Of a DNA stretch of 64,000 bases, positions 26,236 through 36,658 are shown one piece after another. Position 1 is the first letter of the stretch. Every line of letters begins with the position of its first letter. The stretch covers positions 1 to 64,000 of the forward strand of contig NZ_JAUSUB010000022.1 of NCBI RefSeq assembly GCF_030813235.1, in the 5' to 3' direction. Under the pieces are notes generated by a model that saw only the letters and a program-made list of their open reading frames with translations, searched no databases and had not been told where the DNA came from. This DNA comes from Cytobacillus purgationiresistens. Lineage in GTDB: Bacteria; Bacillota; Bacilli; Bacillales; Cytobacillaceae. The translations under genes and the position numbers were made by a program.

Positions 26236-26733
26236 GTGGAGATTTTGATACTAGTCAGCTCATGTCTAGCCGGAGAGAAAGTGAGATACGATGGCACTGA
26301 TTGTCTACAAGGTCTTATTGGAAAATGGGTGTCAGAAGATAAGGCAAGATCGATTTGTCCGGAATTGATGGGAGGGTTTTCTACTCCAAGGGATCCCGCA
26401 GAAATTCGCGGAGGAGACGGATATGACGTACTTAATGGAGAGGCACAGGTCTTTGATTACTCAGGAAACAACGTAACAGATTTATACATGAAAGGAGCCA
26501 ACGCCACTTTGGACATGGCGAAAAAAATGAATGCTACTATCATTGTTCTAAAAGAAAATAGTCCATCTTGCGGAAGCAGCCATATCTATAATGGTGCATT
26601 CACAGGGGCAAAAATGGTTGGAGTGGGTGTCACTACTGCATTGCTGAGAAGGAATGGGATTCGGGTGATATCTGAAGAAGAAATTCAGAAGGAACTAGTA
26701 ACAAATTCATGCTCTAAGGATTTTTCACTTTAG
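26236..26733 (+). CDS. DUF523 family protein
   Basis: 165 residues. Family motifs: LVSSCLAGEKVRYDG near the start, CPELMGGFSTPRDPAEI, and KENSPSCGSSHIYNGAF. The three cysteines and the SPSCG element are conserved in this family. It probably binds a metal or cluster, but the function is not established. Start is GTG 26236 or TTG 26245; both lie in the GAGGTGGAG purine run. Confidence 0.88.
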   Translation: MEILILVSSCLAGEKVRYDGTDCLQGLIGKWVSEDKARSICPELMGGFSTPRDPAEIRGGDGYDVLNGEAQVFDYSGNNVTDLYMKGANATLDMAKKMNATIIVLKENSPSCGSSHIYNGAFTGAKMVGVGVTTALLRRNGIRVISEEEIQKELVTNSCSKDFSL

Positions 26734-26833
26734 TCAACCTGCGGCCCAAAGTTTCGATGGTCATCTTTAACAACAGTCAATTGGTAGGAGTACGAAGGGC
26801 TCTTTTTGGGTACATTTTCACCTATTAATAAAG

Positions 26834-27010
26834 ATAATGATCTTATGACAAGAATATCTGTACTTATCCCACAAAAGTGGGCGCTTGATGCTTTTGAAAA
26901 ATGAGCAAAAGGCAATGCTTGACGAGATATGGATTAATTTTGCTCTTTTAATCTTATTTGCAGCTGTATTTTTTGTATTCGCTGAAGACTTAAAACCCTC
27001 TGAGGAATAA
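26834..27010 (+). pseudogene. C-terminal remnant of an ABC-2 type permease
   Basis: One frame reads NDLMTRISVLIPQKWALDAF, then a stop; another frame continues DEIWINFALLILFAAVFFVF and ends AEDLKPSEE before TAA 27008-27010. The P-x-W-A-L-D-A-F block followed by a last hydrophobic helix is the usual end of ABC-2 permeases. At least one frameshift and a missing 5' part make it a relic. Confidence 0.55.
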
Positions 27011-27220
27011 TTGCAGCTACTAATCCTTTTGCGATACATCTGCCAATGATTTGAAATGGTTTATATCAAGCTAGTGAATCACTTGATGGTTATGCTCTAT
27101 TTGATGTAACAGGGTATGCCACTCGCTTCCTTCAGATTCAATGTTGCCATAGACACCTAGGCGTGAAGCTAATTATTAACTTTTGTCTTCACAGATCAGT
27201 ACTTCCAATGCCTGGGCACA

Positions 27221-27259
27221 ACAAAAAAGAACAGCTCAAAGGGGCTGTTCTTTTTTGTG
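27221..27259 (-). terminator. Terminator of the SurA-like lipoprotein gene
   Basis: ACAAAAAAGAACAGC pairs with GCTGTTCTTTTTTGTG; works in both directions by sequence. Confidence 0.9.
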
Positions 27260-27268
27260 TGTAACATC

Positions 27269-28036
27269 TTAAATCTTAATATCAATCTTCACATTTTTCT
27301 TTAGCTCTTCTACCTGCATCGCGAGTTTTTCCTGCTGTTTTTGCTGCTGAAGAGATTGTTCGATTTGCGGTTTTACTTCTTCAAACTTTGGAACTTCTTG
27401 TCCAGTGCTCTTTCCTTGTTCCGCAACTTGGTCATATGCTTTTTGAATTTCTTCATCGGTTACCTTACCAGCCGTCACTTCTTTCTCGACGAACTGATTA
27501 AATTTAATACCGTCAGCTATTTGAGTTTCAAATGCTTTCATATCCATGCCGGATTGTTTGAGAGCAGCCTCGAATTCTTTTTCTGTTTTAAACTGTTTTT
27601 TCGTTTCATCCAGCTGTTTTTTTATATCTGCCTCTGAAGCTTTATAGCCTTTTTTATCTGCCTCTTGAAGAATAAGAGTTTGTCCGACTAAGCTGTCAAT
27701 TGTTTGTGTTTTCACTTGCTCTGCCGTTTCTTTAGATGTTGGGTCTTGTCCCATTTTCTGCATTTGCCCTTGTATGGATGCTAAGGTGCTGTTATAGTCG
27801 CTTCCTAAAATCTCTTCATCATTCACTATAGCAACCGTTTTCTTCTCATCTACCTGCTGGGCTTCTAATTTTTTTTGCATTTCTTCCATTTCCTTTTGCT
27901 GTTCCTTCTGCTGATCGGTTTCCGCTGTTTTAGCTTTAACATCATTTTCAGCTTCTTTGCTCTCTTCATTTCCACCGCATGCTACTAAAACAACGACCAT
28001 TAGACCGGTTATTAATATAAACATCATTTTTTTCAT
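27269..28036 (-). CDS. SurA N-terminal-domain lipoprotein (chaperone-like)
   Basis: 255 residues. Lipobox VLVAC (Cys 20), then a long charged Gln/Glu/Lys coiled linker to about residue 68. The SurA_N/PrsA-like fold follows with ILGSDYNSTLAS, SLVGQTLILQEADKKG and YKASEADIKKQL. No parvulin rotamase domain is present, unlike PrsA. It likely acts as an extracytoplasmic folding helper held to the membrane. Monocistronic with its own terminator. Confidence 0.85.
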   Translation of the reverse strand: MKKMMFILITGLMVVVLVACGGNEESKEAENDVKAKTAETDQQKEQQKEMEEMQKKLEAQQVDEKKTVAIVNDEEILGSDYNSTLASIQGQMQKMGQDPTSKETAEQVKTQTIDSLVGQTLILQEADKKGYKASEADIKKQLDETKKQFKTEKEFEAALKQSGMDMKAFETQIADGIKFNQFVEKEVTAGKVTDEEIQKAYDQVAEQGKSTGQEVPKFEEVKPQIEQSLQQQKQQEKLAMQVEELKKNVKIDIKI

Positions 28037-28329
28037 AATCGATCTCCTTCCTTGAGCTAGAAGTATAATTTTTTCCTAAAAAATCATCTAGTGCGAATTA
28101 TAAAGTAAATCTTGTAAAAAAGAAACCATATGCACTCCTTCTTGAGATTTGTAACAGGATTGAAACGTTATATCATACAGGAAACGGTTATCTCTTATGC
28201 TGAGACGCGCTAATCAATTGTTCCTGCTGAGCGATTTCTATAGTCCAACTATAGATGGCGCTGTTTTGCACGCATTATATTCAATGTATCTTGCCTATGG
28301 CTATGTTATTAAGAAGTACAACTGTATCT

Positions 28330-29037
28330 TTATTCCTTATCAATCGGTTGGTGAATGTTATCTTTATATAAATCGAGAAATAGGTTACCAGTAGTACTTT
28401 TAACAGCGTAAAATACTTGCTCTAGGGATAATCCCCGTTTAGTTAGTTCTTCGTCAAGCCATTCTTTAGTTAGTTGATTTTGTTTTAGATTTTTCACAAT
28501 TATTTTCCCGTCCATTATTAGTTCGATAGGGAAGGCTATTTTATTTGAAGAGATCCCCAAATCCCTCCTGATTACTGGAAGATATTCAGGTTTTCGTAAT
28601 ACCGAAATCCTTCCATTCAGTTCAAACACTGCGTACTCGACTTCTTCGATATCAAATATATCTTTTTCCCTTAATTCCTGAGTTAAAGTATCCAATGTTA
28701 ATTTTAATTTTTTTAAATTTTGTTCTAGTATTTTTCCGTTTTCTACAACAACAGTTGGTTTTCCAGAAATCCAATTTCTTGCATTCCTACTTTTTAAAGC
28801 AGCTAAGGTAAGCATATAAAGAACACCACTAAATGTGATCAAAGAAAACGCAAGCAACCAAGATTTTAAACTTAGGTTAAATGCCAAATTTGCCGTAATA
28901 CTTCCTAAAGTGATTGCAGCAACAAAACCATGGTAAGTCATTTGAGCGATGGTTTGTTTACCAAGCATTCGAGTAATAATCATAATCAAGACAACCGCAC
29001 AAATAGTCCTAATTAAAATTTCTAAAATATCATTCAT
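28330..29037 (-). CDS. DUF421 family membrane protein (YetF-like)
   Basis: 235 residues. Three N-terminal helices (to about residue 80), then two small alpha/beta YetF domains, with WISGKPTVVVENGKIL and ISVLRKPEYLPV as markers. Homologues in Bacillus are membrane proteins, some spore-associated, of unclear role. There is no obvious operon partner. Confidence 0.9.
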   Translation of the reverse strand: MNDILEILIRTICAVVLIMIITRMLGKQTIAQMTYHGFVAAITLGSITANLAFNLSLKSWLLAFSLITFSGVLYMLTLAALKSRNARNWISGKPTVVVENGKILEQNLKKLKLTLDTLTQELREKDIFDIEEVEYAVFELNGRISVLRKPEYLPVIRRDLGISSNKIAFPIELIMDGKIIVKNLKQNQLTKEWLDEELTKRGLSLEQVFYAVKSTTGNLFLDLYKDNIHQPIDKE

Positions 29038-29172
29038 TTTTTCCTTCCTTTACAAAACTTCCTCTTTTTTTTACCACGTCAATAGTATTGACACTACAAT
29101 TGTGTTTTCTACATTAAATATTTCCCTTTAATAAATTAACTAATATTTTACAATAAACTAGCATGAAAGCTT

Positions 29173-29205
29173 AAAAAAAGAGGCAGCTACCAAGTAGCAT
29201 GCCTC
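29173..29205 (-). terminator. Terminator of the lactate/glycolate permease gene
   Basis: GAGGCAGCTAC / GTAGCATGCCTC stem (two mismatches in the middle), followed on the minus strand by TTTTTTT. Confidence 0.8.
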
Positions 29206-29213
29206 TCATTCTA

Positions 29214-30989
29214 TTATTTTGAGATCGTTCTATTTTTAGGATATTCTAAGCTGAGTCTGCGATTGTTTGTAGCTATGATGTATACTGCAGCTACAACGAT
29301 GAGTACTGCTATGATGGAGCCGATGTTGAATAGACCTTTTTGCGAATACCAGACAATTGAATATCCGACAGAGCCGGCAAAAAGTGAGTAATAAACGAAG
29401 GGAAATAACGTTTTCCTTATGACTTCTCCTTCTTTACCAACTAGCCCTACTACAGCAGATGCAGCAACAACATTATGGACACAAATCATATTACCTGCTG
29501 CTCCCCCAACTGCCTGCAATGCAACGATCCATGTTGGGTCAACCCCAATCTGACCGCCGACATCATATTGGAATAAAGCGAACATCATATTACTGACAGT
29601 GTTACTTCCAGCAATAAAAGCGCCAATTCCACCGATGAATGTAGCTAGGAATGGCCAAAATTCACCAGCCAAGGCAGCGGCACCATTCGCTAATTCGATT
29701 GGCATCTGGTTGTAGCCAGCTGCTCCACCGCCAGTATTAATAAATACTTGAACCATTGGGACAGTAAAAATAAGGGCTACAGATGCTGCAAGTGTTGTTT
29801 TTCCTGATTGGACCCAGGCATTCTTATAGGCACGTCCATTCATTCCATGTATATAGAATGTTAATATGGATACGAGAATAAAGACTGTTCCTGGAGAATA
29901 CAGGATCTCAAAGCTTGCAGTAATTCCTGATCCAAATATATTTTCTATTTTTAATACAACAGATTGAAGCCATTCTTTTAATGGCAGCGATTTCAGTCTT
30001 GTTAATACTAGGAACAATCCAACTAAAACATACGGTGACCACGCACGCAGCATGCTCATGCTTTTCCCGCTGTTTTCTAATTTGATTTCAATTTTCCCTG
30101 ACCATTCTGGATCCCATTTGGATTTTTCTTCAAAATCCCAAACTTCATCCTTTGGCATTAGGAACCCTTTTTTAGCTGCAAAGATTACGATGGCTAAACC
30201 AACTAAACCGCCTGTCATAGACGGAAATTCAGGTCCAAGGGTGTTTGCTACAATGACATAAGGGATGGTCATTGCAAATGCGGAGAAAATAGCAAATTTC
30301 CAAATCTTAATACCTTCTGAGAATGATTTGTTTTTGCCGAAAAATCTAGTCATTAATGCAACAACAAATAGTGGAATCAATGTCCCTGCAATCATATGTA
30401 GTATGGATACTTGCCCACCTATTTGAGTAACGAGTGCTAAAAAGTTGTCTGTGATACTGGCATCTGCCGATAAGCCTGATTGAACACCGACAAGAATTGG
30501 TGTTCCAACTGCACCAAAGGAAACAGGTGTACTCTGAATAACCATTCCAGCAACTACAGCTGCCATAGCTGGAAAGCCTAATCCAACCATCAGAGGTACC
30601 GCAACCGCTGCTGGTGTGCCAAATCCTGATGCACCTTCAATAAACGATCCAAATAACCATGCAATGATAATTACTTGAATACGTCTGTCTGCTGATATAT
30701 CTGTAAACCCTTGACGGATTGTACGCATCCCGCCGCTTTCTTGCAATGTGTTTAATAGCAAGATTGAACCAAAAATGATATACAGCAAGGTTACTGCTAC
30801 GACTAGTCCATTAACTGATGCCGCCGCAACATTTTCTCCAGGTACTTTCCATACGAAAAGAGCTAATGCAACCGCTACCAAAAATGAGATTGGCATCGCT
30901 TTACTGGCTGGCCACTTAAGTCCCACTAGAAAGATAGCAACTGCAATAATTGGTAAAAGTGATAATAGAGCTAACATCCCCGTACTCAT
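29214..30989 (-). CDS. LctP-family permease, probably glycolate/lactate
   Basis: 591 residues with about 13-14 helices. LctP hallmarks: [20 protein letters not shown], the duplicated [20 protein letters not shown] and the C-terminal [21 protein letters not shown]. The family includes LldP (lactate) and GlcA (glycolate). Since the next genes encode malate synthase G and glycolate oxidase subunits, glycolate is the likelier substrate; this is inference. Two spaced GTTATATAAC palindromes lie 76-107 bases upstream of the start. Confidence 0.92.
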   Translation of the reverse strand: MSTGMLALLSLLPIIAVAIFLVGLKWPASKAMPISFLVAVALALFVWKVPGENVAAASVNGLVVAVTLLYIIFGSILLLNTLQESGGMRTIRQGFTDISADRRIQVIIIAWLFGSFIEGASGFGTPAAVAVPLMVGLGFPAMAAVVAGMVIQSTPVSFGAVGTPILVGVQSGLSADASITDNFLALVTQIGGQVSILHMIAGTLIPLFVVALMTRFFGKNKSFSEGIKIWKFAIFSAFAMTIPYVIVANTLGPEFPSMTGGLVGLAIVIFAAKKGFLMPKDEVWDFEEKSKWDPEWSGKIEIKLENSGKSMSMLRAWSPYVLVGLFLVLTRLKSLPLKEWLQSVVLKIENIFGSGITASFEILYSPGTVFILVSILTFYIHGMNGRAYKNAWVQSGKTTLAASVALIFTVPMVQVFINTGGGAAGYNQMPIELANGAAALAGEFWPFLATFIGGIGAFIAGSNTVSNMMFALFQYDVGGQIGVDPTWIVALQAVGGAAGNMICVHNVVAASAVVGLVGKEGEVIRKTLFPFVYYSLFAGSVGYSIVWYSQKGLFNIGSIIAVLIVVAAVYIIATNNRRLSLEYPKNRTISK

Positions 30990-31064
30990 TAAACATCTCC
31001 CCCCTGTTTTGTTGTTTCTTCATAACAAACAATAATTACATAATGTTGCGTGTGAGGAAACATT

Positions 31065-31096
31065 GTTATATAACTATAAAGATAATGTTATATAAC
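31065..31096. promoter_or_regulatory. Paired palindromic operator sites upstream of the permease
   Basis: GTTATATAAC occurs at 31065-31074 and 31087-31096, start-to-start 22 bases (about two helix turns, same face). Both are perfect 10-bp palindromes. They lie in the permease promoter region; the IclR regulator encoded next door is the first candidate binder. Confidence 0.5.
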
Positions 31097-31172
31097 AAGC
31101 TACCTAAGTATTATTATACCTGCATTCTTATCAATTACAATAATATTTTGAAAATTATTTAAATTAAGAAAA

Positions 31173-31222
31173 ACAAAAAAAATCCGCTTAAATGCCTATG
31201 ACAAATTAAGGGCATTTAAGCG
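31173..31222 (-). terminator. Terminator of the IclR regulator gene
   Basis: CGCTTAAATGCC / GGCATTTAAGCG stem with TTTTTTTTG on the minus strand. Confidence 0.88.
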
Positions 31223-31228
31223 AAGATT

Positions 31229-31996
31229 CTAATTGATATATCCAAGTCTTGAAGAAATTTGTTTGCCAGTTTGTATCATTAACGGCTGCAGCTCTTTCAA
31301 TCTTTCTTCAGTCATCCTCATTGTCGTTCCGGATATACTGACAGCAGCAGAAACCTTGCCTAAATGATCATAAATTGGCACAGCAATACAAGTAATGCCG
31401 TATTCATTTTCTTCAAGGTCAAGTGCGTAACCTTTTTTTCTAACATTGATCAGTTCCTTTAGAAGCTCATCTTTTTCTGTGATTGTTTTGTCTGTATGGA
31501 CTGGCAGACCTTTACGAGCAATAATTTCATTCACAGTTGTAGCTGAGAGCTGGGATAAAATAGCCTTACCGACTGATGTACAATGCATAGGAGCACGCTT
31601 GCCCACTTTAGAATGCATTCTTAATGTTTCACTTCCATCAAGCTTCTCAATATAGACTACTTCCCCTTGATCATAGACAACAAGGTGGATCACTTCATTG
31701 GTTTCTTTCTCAAGATCTTGTAAAAAGGGGCTTGCCTCTTGACGCAAATCGATCGAGTCCAGTAGCCTGGAGCTTACTTCTAAGAATTTGTATCCCAGCT
31801 TATAGCGACCCGTATCATTATCCTGCTCCACATAACCATATTGCACAAGTGTGGATAAAATTCGGTAAACCGAACTCTTATTAATATCTATTTGATTGGC
31901 AATTTCAGTTACACCTAGTCCGCCTTTTTTCATACTCACTATTGAAATAATATCGAGTGCCCTGCTGACGGACTTCACCATATTTTCTCTTTCCAT
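31229..31996 (-). CDS. IclR-family transcriptional regulator
   Basis: 255 residues. N-terminal winged helix: LGVTEIANQIDINKSSVYRI and QYGYVEQDNDTGRYKLG. C-terminal ligand domain with VYIEKLDGSETLRM, RAPMHCTSVGKAIL and AVPIYDHLGKVSAAVSISG, complete for the family. Sits between the permease and the catabolic genes, so it probably controls the glycolate locus by sensing a small acid such as glyoxylate. The RBS is TGAGGTGAGAG. Confidence 0.92.
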   Translation of the reverse strand: MERENMVKSVSRALDIISIVSMKKGGLGVTEIANQIDINKSSVYRILSTLVQYGYVEQDNDTGRYKLGYKFLEVSSRLLDSIDLRQEASPFLQDLEKETNEVIHLVVYDQGEVVYIEKLDGSETLRMHSKVGKRAPMHCTSVGKAILSQLSATTVNEIIARKGLPVHTDKTITEKDELLKELINVRKKGYALDLEENEYGITCIAVPIYDHLGKVSAAVSISGTTMRMTEERLKELQPLMIQTGKQISSRLGYIN

Positions 31997-32035
31997 ACTC
32001 TCACCTCAAACATCAGCCTTGCCTTCTATTATATA

Positions 32036-32812
32036 TTAACTATTAACTGATTGTTTTGCAGATACAAAGGAATTTTTCAATTTGCCGATTTCATTAATTT
32101 CACATTCAATGATGTCCCCTTCATTAACGAGTTCGGCTCCGACAGGGCTTCCTGTCAAAATGACATCTCCTGGCTGCAGAGTCATCACATTGGACAAATA
32201 GGAAATCATTTTGCGAATAGGTACGATCATTAAATCCGTAGGACTGTTTTGCTTTTCCACTCCATTCAGATTCGCCTCAATGCTGATATTAAAAGGATCT
32301 AACTCTGTTTCAATGACTGGACCAAGCGGGGTAAACGTATCAAAAGATTTACCAACCGTCCAATGACCATCAGCATGGAAAAACTGTGGCGCTGTCACAT
32401 CATTACCGACTGTGTATCCAAATACGTAATCAAGAATCGCATCTTCAGATACATTTTTTGCTTCTTTTCCAATTACAACTGCAAGCTCCGATTCAAACTT
32501 CACTTGCTGGGTGCCGCTTGGTATTACAATCGCTTCTTCAGGTCCAATAACAGACGAAGACGGTTTGAAAAAGAATACTGGAATTTCAGGAAGCGTCTCT
32601 GGTAAATCTTGCTTGTTGGCTACAAAATTTGCGCCAATTCCAATGACATGTTTTGGCTGAAGCGGTGCGAGGGTTTTTACATCGCCTTTATTATATGTAT
32701 CACCTGTATATGACCAATCTCCGAACATATCCCCTGAAAACACTCTGATTTCTTCCCCTTCTACTACACCTTGAAATAGGTCGCCATTTACTTCAAATCT
32801 TGTAAACTTCAT
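32036..32812 (-). CDS. Fumarylacetoacetate hydrolase-family protein
   Basis: 258 residues, FAH C-terminal domain type. Metal-site acids in FESELAVVIGKEAKNV and the GYTVGNDVTAP motif are present, as is VILTGSPVGAE. Relatives include acylpyruvate hydrolases and oxaloacetate decarboxylases. In this glyoxylate/malate context a C-C hydrolase or oxaloacetate decarboxylase role is plausible, but not proven. Adjacent, same-strand genes are iclR and glcB. Confidence 0.88.
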   Translation of the reverse strand: MKFTRFEVNGDLFQGVVEGEEIRVFSGDMFGDWSYTGDTYNKGDVKTLAPLQPKHVIGIGANFVANKQDLPETLPEIPVFFFKPSSSVIGPEEAIVIPSGTQQVKFESELAVVIGKEAKNVSEDAILDYVFGYTVGNDVTAPQFFHADGHWTVGKSFDTFTPLGPVIETELDPFNISIEANLNGVEKQNSPTDLMIVPIRKMISYLSNVMTLQPGDVILTGSPVGAELVNEGDIIECEINEIGKLKNSFVSAKQSVNS

Positions 32813-32837
32813 TTAAAATCTTCCTCTCTATATTTAA

Positions 32838-32866
32838 TCAAAAACAGGGCATGTCAGCATGCCCTG
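32838..32866 (-). terminator. Terminator of malate synthase G
   Basis: CAGGGCATG/CATGCCCTG perfect 9-bp stem with a 4-base loop, then TTTTTGATT on the minus strand. Confidence 0.88.
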
Positions 32867-32878
32867 CCTAACATCACA

Positions 32879-35056
32879 TTACTGCTTTACAGCAAATTTT
32901 ACTTTTGCTTCCAAACGGCGTTGATGAAGAATCGGCTCTGTATACCCGCTTGGCTGGTCATATCCTTTAAACACAAGATCGCATGCTGCTTGGAAGGCAA
33001 CTGATTCGTCGTAATTAGGTGCCATCGGCAGGTAAACATCATCTCCTGCATTTTGTTCATCTACCACTTTGGCCATTCTTTGTAATGTTTCTTGAACTTG
33101 TTCTTTCGTACAGATTCCATGATGCAGCCAGTTTGCAACATGCTGGCTTGAGATTCTTAATGTCGCCCTGTCTTCCATTAAGGCTACATCATTAATGTCA
33201 GGTACTTTTGAACAGCCGATTCCTTGCTCTACCCAGCGTACTACGTAGCCCAGGATACCTTGAGCGTTATTGTCTAATTCCGCTTGAATTTCTTCTGGAG
33301 ACCAATTGGTGTCTTCAGCAACTGGAATTTGCAAAATATCATCTCTTAAGTTTTCTGCCCTTTTTAATAGATCATTTTGTACTTCAGTCACATCCACTTG
33401 ATGATAATGGAGTGCATGCAGAGTCGCTGCAGTTGGCGATGGCACCCAAGCTGTATTCGCACCTGCTTTTGGATGGCCCACTTTTTGCTCTAACATACCT
33501 GCCATTAAATCAGGCATTGCCCACATTCCTTTACCAATTTGGGCCTTGCCTTGGAACCCGGTCTCTAAGCCTGCAAATACATTGGATTTTTCATAGCCTA
33601 GGAGCCATTTCGTCGATTTCATATCATTTTTACGAATCATTGCTCCCATTTCCATAGAAGTATGCATTTCATCTCCTGTACGGTCAAGGAAACCAGTATT
33701 GATGAATACGACTCTTTCACTCACTTCTTTAATACTTGCTTTTAAATTTAACGAGGTACGGCGTTCTTCATCCATTACTCCAATTTTAAGGGTGTTTCTT
33801 TCAAGACCTAATAAATCTTCTGTGCGATCAAATAGATCGTTCGCGAAGGCTACCTCTTCTGGACCATGCATTTTTGGCTTAACAATGTAAATCGAGCCTT
33901 TATTTGTATTTTGGTAGTTTCCATTGCCTAATAATGTGTGTTTGGCAGCAAGGGCTGTCACAACCGCATCCAGGATTCCCTCTTGAATTTCATTCCCTTC
34001 ATGATTAAGGATTGCCTCATTAGACATTAAGTGGCCGACATTGCGGACAAACATGAGCGAACGGCCATTCAATGAAACTGCCTCACCAGCTGGACTTGTA
34101 TACTTGCGATTGGCGTTCATGCTTCTTGTCACTGTCTTTGACCCTTTTGCAAATGAAGCGGATAGGTCACCTCTCATCAAACCAAGCCAATTGCGATAAA
34201 CAAGTACTTTATCCTCTGCATCGACTGCAGCAACTGAATCTTCACAGTCCATGATGGTTGTAACAGCAGCTTCCAATAAAATATCCTTCACTCCGGCGTC
34301 ATCAGATTTTCCAATTGGATGCTCACGATCGATTTGAATTTCGAAGTGCAGGTTGTTATTTTTCAGTAAAACACCAGCAGGTTTGTCTGTTTCACCCTGA
34401 TATCCCGCAAATTTTGATGTATCCTTCAATCCGACTTCTTCCCCGCTTTGCAATGTAACTGCAAGCTTGCCTTCATGGACGCTGTATTGGATTGCTTCTT
34501 TATGCGATCCTGATGTGAGAGGGACAGTTTCATCAAGAAAATTGCGGCCAAACTCGATGACTTTGTTCCCGCGAACAGGATTATAAGCGCCCTCTCTGTG
34601 TGCGCCTTCATCCACGCTAATTGCATCCGTTCCATAAAGGGCATCGTAAAGACTTCCCCATCTCGCATTGGCAGCATTAATTGCATAGCGGCCATTATTA
34701 ATTGGAACGACCAGCTGCGGTCCCGCCTGAAGTGAAATTTCTTCATCTACATTTTCAGTCGTAATCTTGAAATCTTCCGCTTCTGGAAGCAAATAGCCTA
34801 TTTTCTCTAAAAATGATTTATATTTGTCAAAATCAAATGCCTTATTCTCACGATGCCATCCGTGAATTTTCTCTTGAAGCACATCTCTTTTTGCCAATAG
34901 CGCTTTATTTTGGGGAGTCAAATCTTTGATCAGCTCTTCAAAGCCCACCCAAAAGGATTCTTGTTCAACCTCAGAGCCTGGTAATGCTTCCGAATTGATA
35001 AATTCATAAAGTTCATTTGCAACCTGTAATCCACCGACTTTTACATAATTACTCAT
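32879..35056 (-). CDS. glcB: Malate synthase G
   Basis: 725 residues, the full length of the large G isoform. Recognised by [18 protein letters not shown], the [20 protein letters not shown] region (acidic metal ligands) and the C-terminal [20 protein letters not shown]. It condenses glyoxylate with acetyl-CoA to malate in the cytosol. Its own promoter region has an AAAC-N3-GTTT motif shared with the glcE-like promoter. It ends at a strong terminator. Confidence 0.95.
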   Translation of the reverse strand: MSNYVKVGGLQVANELYEFINSEALPGSEVEQESFWVGFEELIKDLTPQNKALLAKRDVLQEKIHGWHRENKAFDFDKYKSFLEKIGYLLPEAEDFKITTENVDEEISLQAGPQLVVPINNGRYAINAANARWGSLYDALYGTDAISVDEGAHREGAYNPVRGNKVIEFGRNFLDETVPLTSGSHKEAIQYSVHEGKLAVTLQSGEEVGLKDTSKFAGYQGETDKPAGVLLKNNNLHFEIQIDREHPIGKSDDAGVKDILLEAAVTTIMDCEDSVAAVDAEDKVLVYRNWLGLMRGDLSASFAKGSKTVTRSMNANRKYTSPAGEAVSLNGRSLMFVRNVGHLMSNEAILNHEGNEIQEGILDAVVTALAAKHTLLGNGNYQNTNKGSIYIVKPKMHGPEEVAFANDLFDRTEDLLGLERNTLKIGVMDEERRTSLNLKASIKEVSERVVFINTGFLDRTGDEMHTSMEMGAMIRKNDMKSTKWLLGYEKSNVFAGLETGFQGKAQIGKGMWAMPDLMAGMLEQKVGHPKAGANTAWVPSPTAATLHALHYHQVDVTEVQNDLLKRAENLRDDILQIPVAEDTNWSPEEIQAELDNNAQGILGYVVRWVEQGIGCSKVPDINDVALMEDRATLRISSQHVANWLHHGICTKEQVQETLQRMAKVVDEQNAGDDVYLPMAPNYDESVAFQAACDLVFKGYDQPSGYTEPILHQRRLEAKVKFAVKQ

Positions 35057-35103
35057 TAATGAAACTCCTCCTTAAATGGTTTAGAAGATGATTGTTTGCT
35101 ATT

Positions 35104-35119
35104 ACAAAACGCTGTTTCT
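35104..35119. promoter_or_regulatory. AAAC-N3-GTTT palindromic motif upstream of glcB
   Basis: ACAAAACGCTGTTTCT lies 48 bases upstream of the malate synthase start. It closely matches the motif at 39365. A shared operator for the locus regulator is inferred. Confidence 0.45.
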
Positions 35120-35197
35120 GTTATTCTTAAAAAAATAATATCATGGATACCGTACCACTATCAATTATTTTCATATAATTCTATCATTTTATATTTT

Positions 35198-36655
35198 TTA
35201 TGAGATAGCTGCTTCTTTCATTTCTTTTTTCACTTCAGCACAACGTCCTGGTGTAGGGAAAAGCTTACCGGCATTCAGCAAATTATCCGGGTTAAAGACC
35301 TCGCGGATATCTGTCTGTGCCATGATTTCTTCATCCTTGAATACAAATCTCATTTCTTCTCTCTTTTCAATCCCTACTCCATGCTCTCCAGTGATAGTAC
35401 CGCCTACGTCCGCACATACCTTCAAGCATGCACTGCCTGCCTCCATCGCTTTATCTGTTTCTCCAGGAATCCTTGCATCAAATAAAACAAGTGGATGTAA
35501 ATTCCCATCACCAGCATGAAAGATGTTAGCGATACGCAAGCCCGAATCATCGCTAATCTTCTTTATTTTTTGCAGAACTTCAGGCAGTTTACTTCGAGGT
35601 ATAACCCCATCCTGTACTAAATAGTCAGGAGAGATTGCACCCATGGCACCGAAGCCTGTTTTTCGATTAGCCCACCACGCAGCCCGTTCTTGCTCATCCT
35701 TTGCAGCGCGAACTTCTCTGACATTTCTGCTTCTGCATACGTCTAAAATTTGCTCAATCTGCTCGCCAATTCCAGCAGCAATTCCATCTACTTCGATGAG
35801 AAGCAAGGCTTCAATATCCTTTGGATGACCTACTGGAAAAGCGGCCGCTTCCACCCCTTCAATCGCAGTTTTATCCATCATTTCGAGTGCAGCTGGAACA
35901 ATACCAGCGGAAACAATATCAGACACTGCCTGAGAGCCATCCTCAATCTTGTCAAAGTAAGCAAGGACCGTTTGTTTATCCTCTGGATTTTTTAAAATAC
36001 GAACAGTAATTTTCGTAACAATTCCAAGTGTTCCTTCTGATCCGGTCAACAAGCCTAATAAATCATATCCCGGTTCATCTGGAACCCCGTTGCTGCCAAT
36101 CTCAACGATTTCTCCATTTGGAAGGACAACCTCAAGACCGAGGATATGGTTGGTTGTTACCCCATATTTCAAACAATGAGCACCACCTGCATTTTCTGCA
36201 ACATTTCCCCCTATTGTACAGCAGTACTGACTGGATGGGTCAGGTGCATAGTAATAACCCTTATCCGAAATTGAATTCGTCAGCTTCAAGTTCACAAAGC
36301 CTGGTTCAACTACTGCTCTTCTATTTTCTAAATCGACACTTAGCAGCTTCTTCATTTTCACCATACTGATGATAACTTCCTGATTTAATGGAATGGCACC
36401 CCCGCTAAGTCCGGTTCCTGCACCACGCGCTAAGAAAGGCAAGCCCTGTTCATGACAGTACTTTACAATATTAGCAACCTCTTCTGTGTTTTCAGGAAAA
36501 ACTACTGCTTTAGGAAGCGCAGTATGAATAGTGAATCCGTCACAATCATAGGATAACAGATCTGCTTTTTCATAAAGAATGGAGCCTAAACCATCTACCA
36601 TACTTGCTAAACGAATAATATGCTGATCTTTCGTTCTTAATTTTTTTCGAGCCAT
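35198..36655 (-). CDS. glcD: Glycolate oxidase, FAD-binding subunit GlcD
   Basis: 485 residues, FAD-linked oxidase (PCMH/VAO type). N-terminal FLARGAGTGLSGGAIPL and GGNVAENAGGAHCLKYGV bind FAD; the C-terminal IANIFHAGDGNLHPL and TGEHGVGIEKREEM are typical of GlcD and D-lactate dehydrogenases. With GlcF and GlcE it oxidises glycolate to glyoxylate, giving electrons to the respiratory chain. Third gene of a tightly packed three-gene set, 3 bases after glcF. Confidence 0.93.
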   Translation of the reverse strand: MARKKLRTKDQHIIRLASMVDGLGSILYEKADLLSYDCDGFTIHTALPKAVVFPENTEEVANIVKYCHEQGLPFLARGAGTGLSGGAIPLNQEVIISMVKMKKLLSVDLENRRAVVEPGFVNLKLTNSISDKGYYYAPDPSSQYCCTIGGNVAENAGGAHCLKYGVTTNHILGLEVVLPNGEIVEIGSNGVPDEPGYDLLGLLTGSEGTLGIVTKITVRILKNPEDKQTVLAYFDKIEDGSQAVSDIVSAGIVPAALEMMDKTAIEGVEAAAFPVGHPKDIEALLLIEVDGIAAGIGEQIEQILDVCRSRNVREVRAAKDEQERAAWWANRKTGFGAMGAISPDYLVQDGVIPRSKLPEVLQKIKKISDDSGLRIANIFHAGDGNLHPLVLFDARIPGETDKAMEAGSACLKVCADVGGTITGEHGVGIEKREEMRFVFKDEEIMAQTDIREVFNPDNLLNAGKLFPTPGRCAEVKKEMKEAAIS

Positions 36656-36658
36656 GAA

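Noticed and set aside
26730..26915. 61-codon minus-strand frame
   Set aside because: It runs opposite the ABC-2 relic and has no ribosome site.
28197..28394. 65-codon plus-strand frame
   Set aside because: No ribosome site or domain, and it overlaps the 3' end of the DUF421 gene on the other strand.
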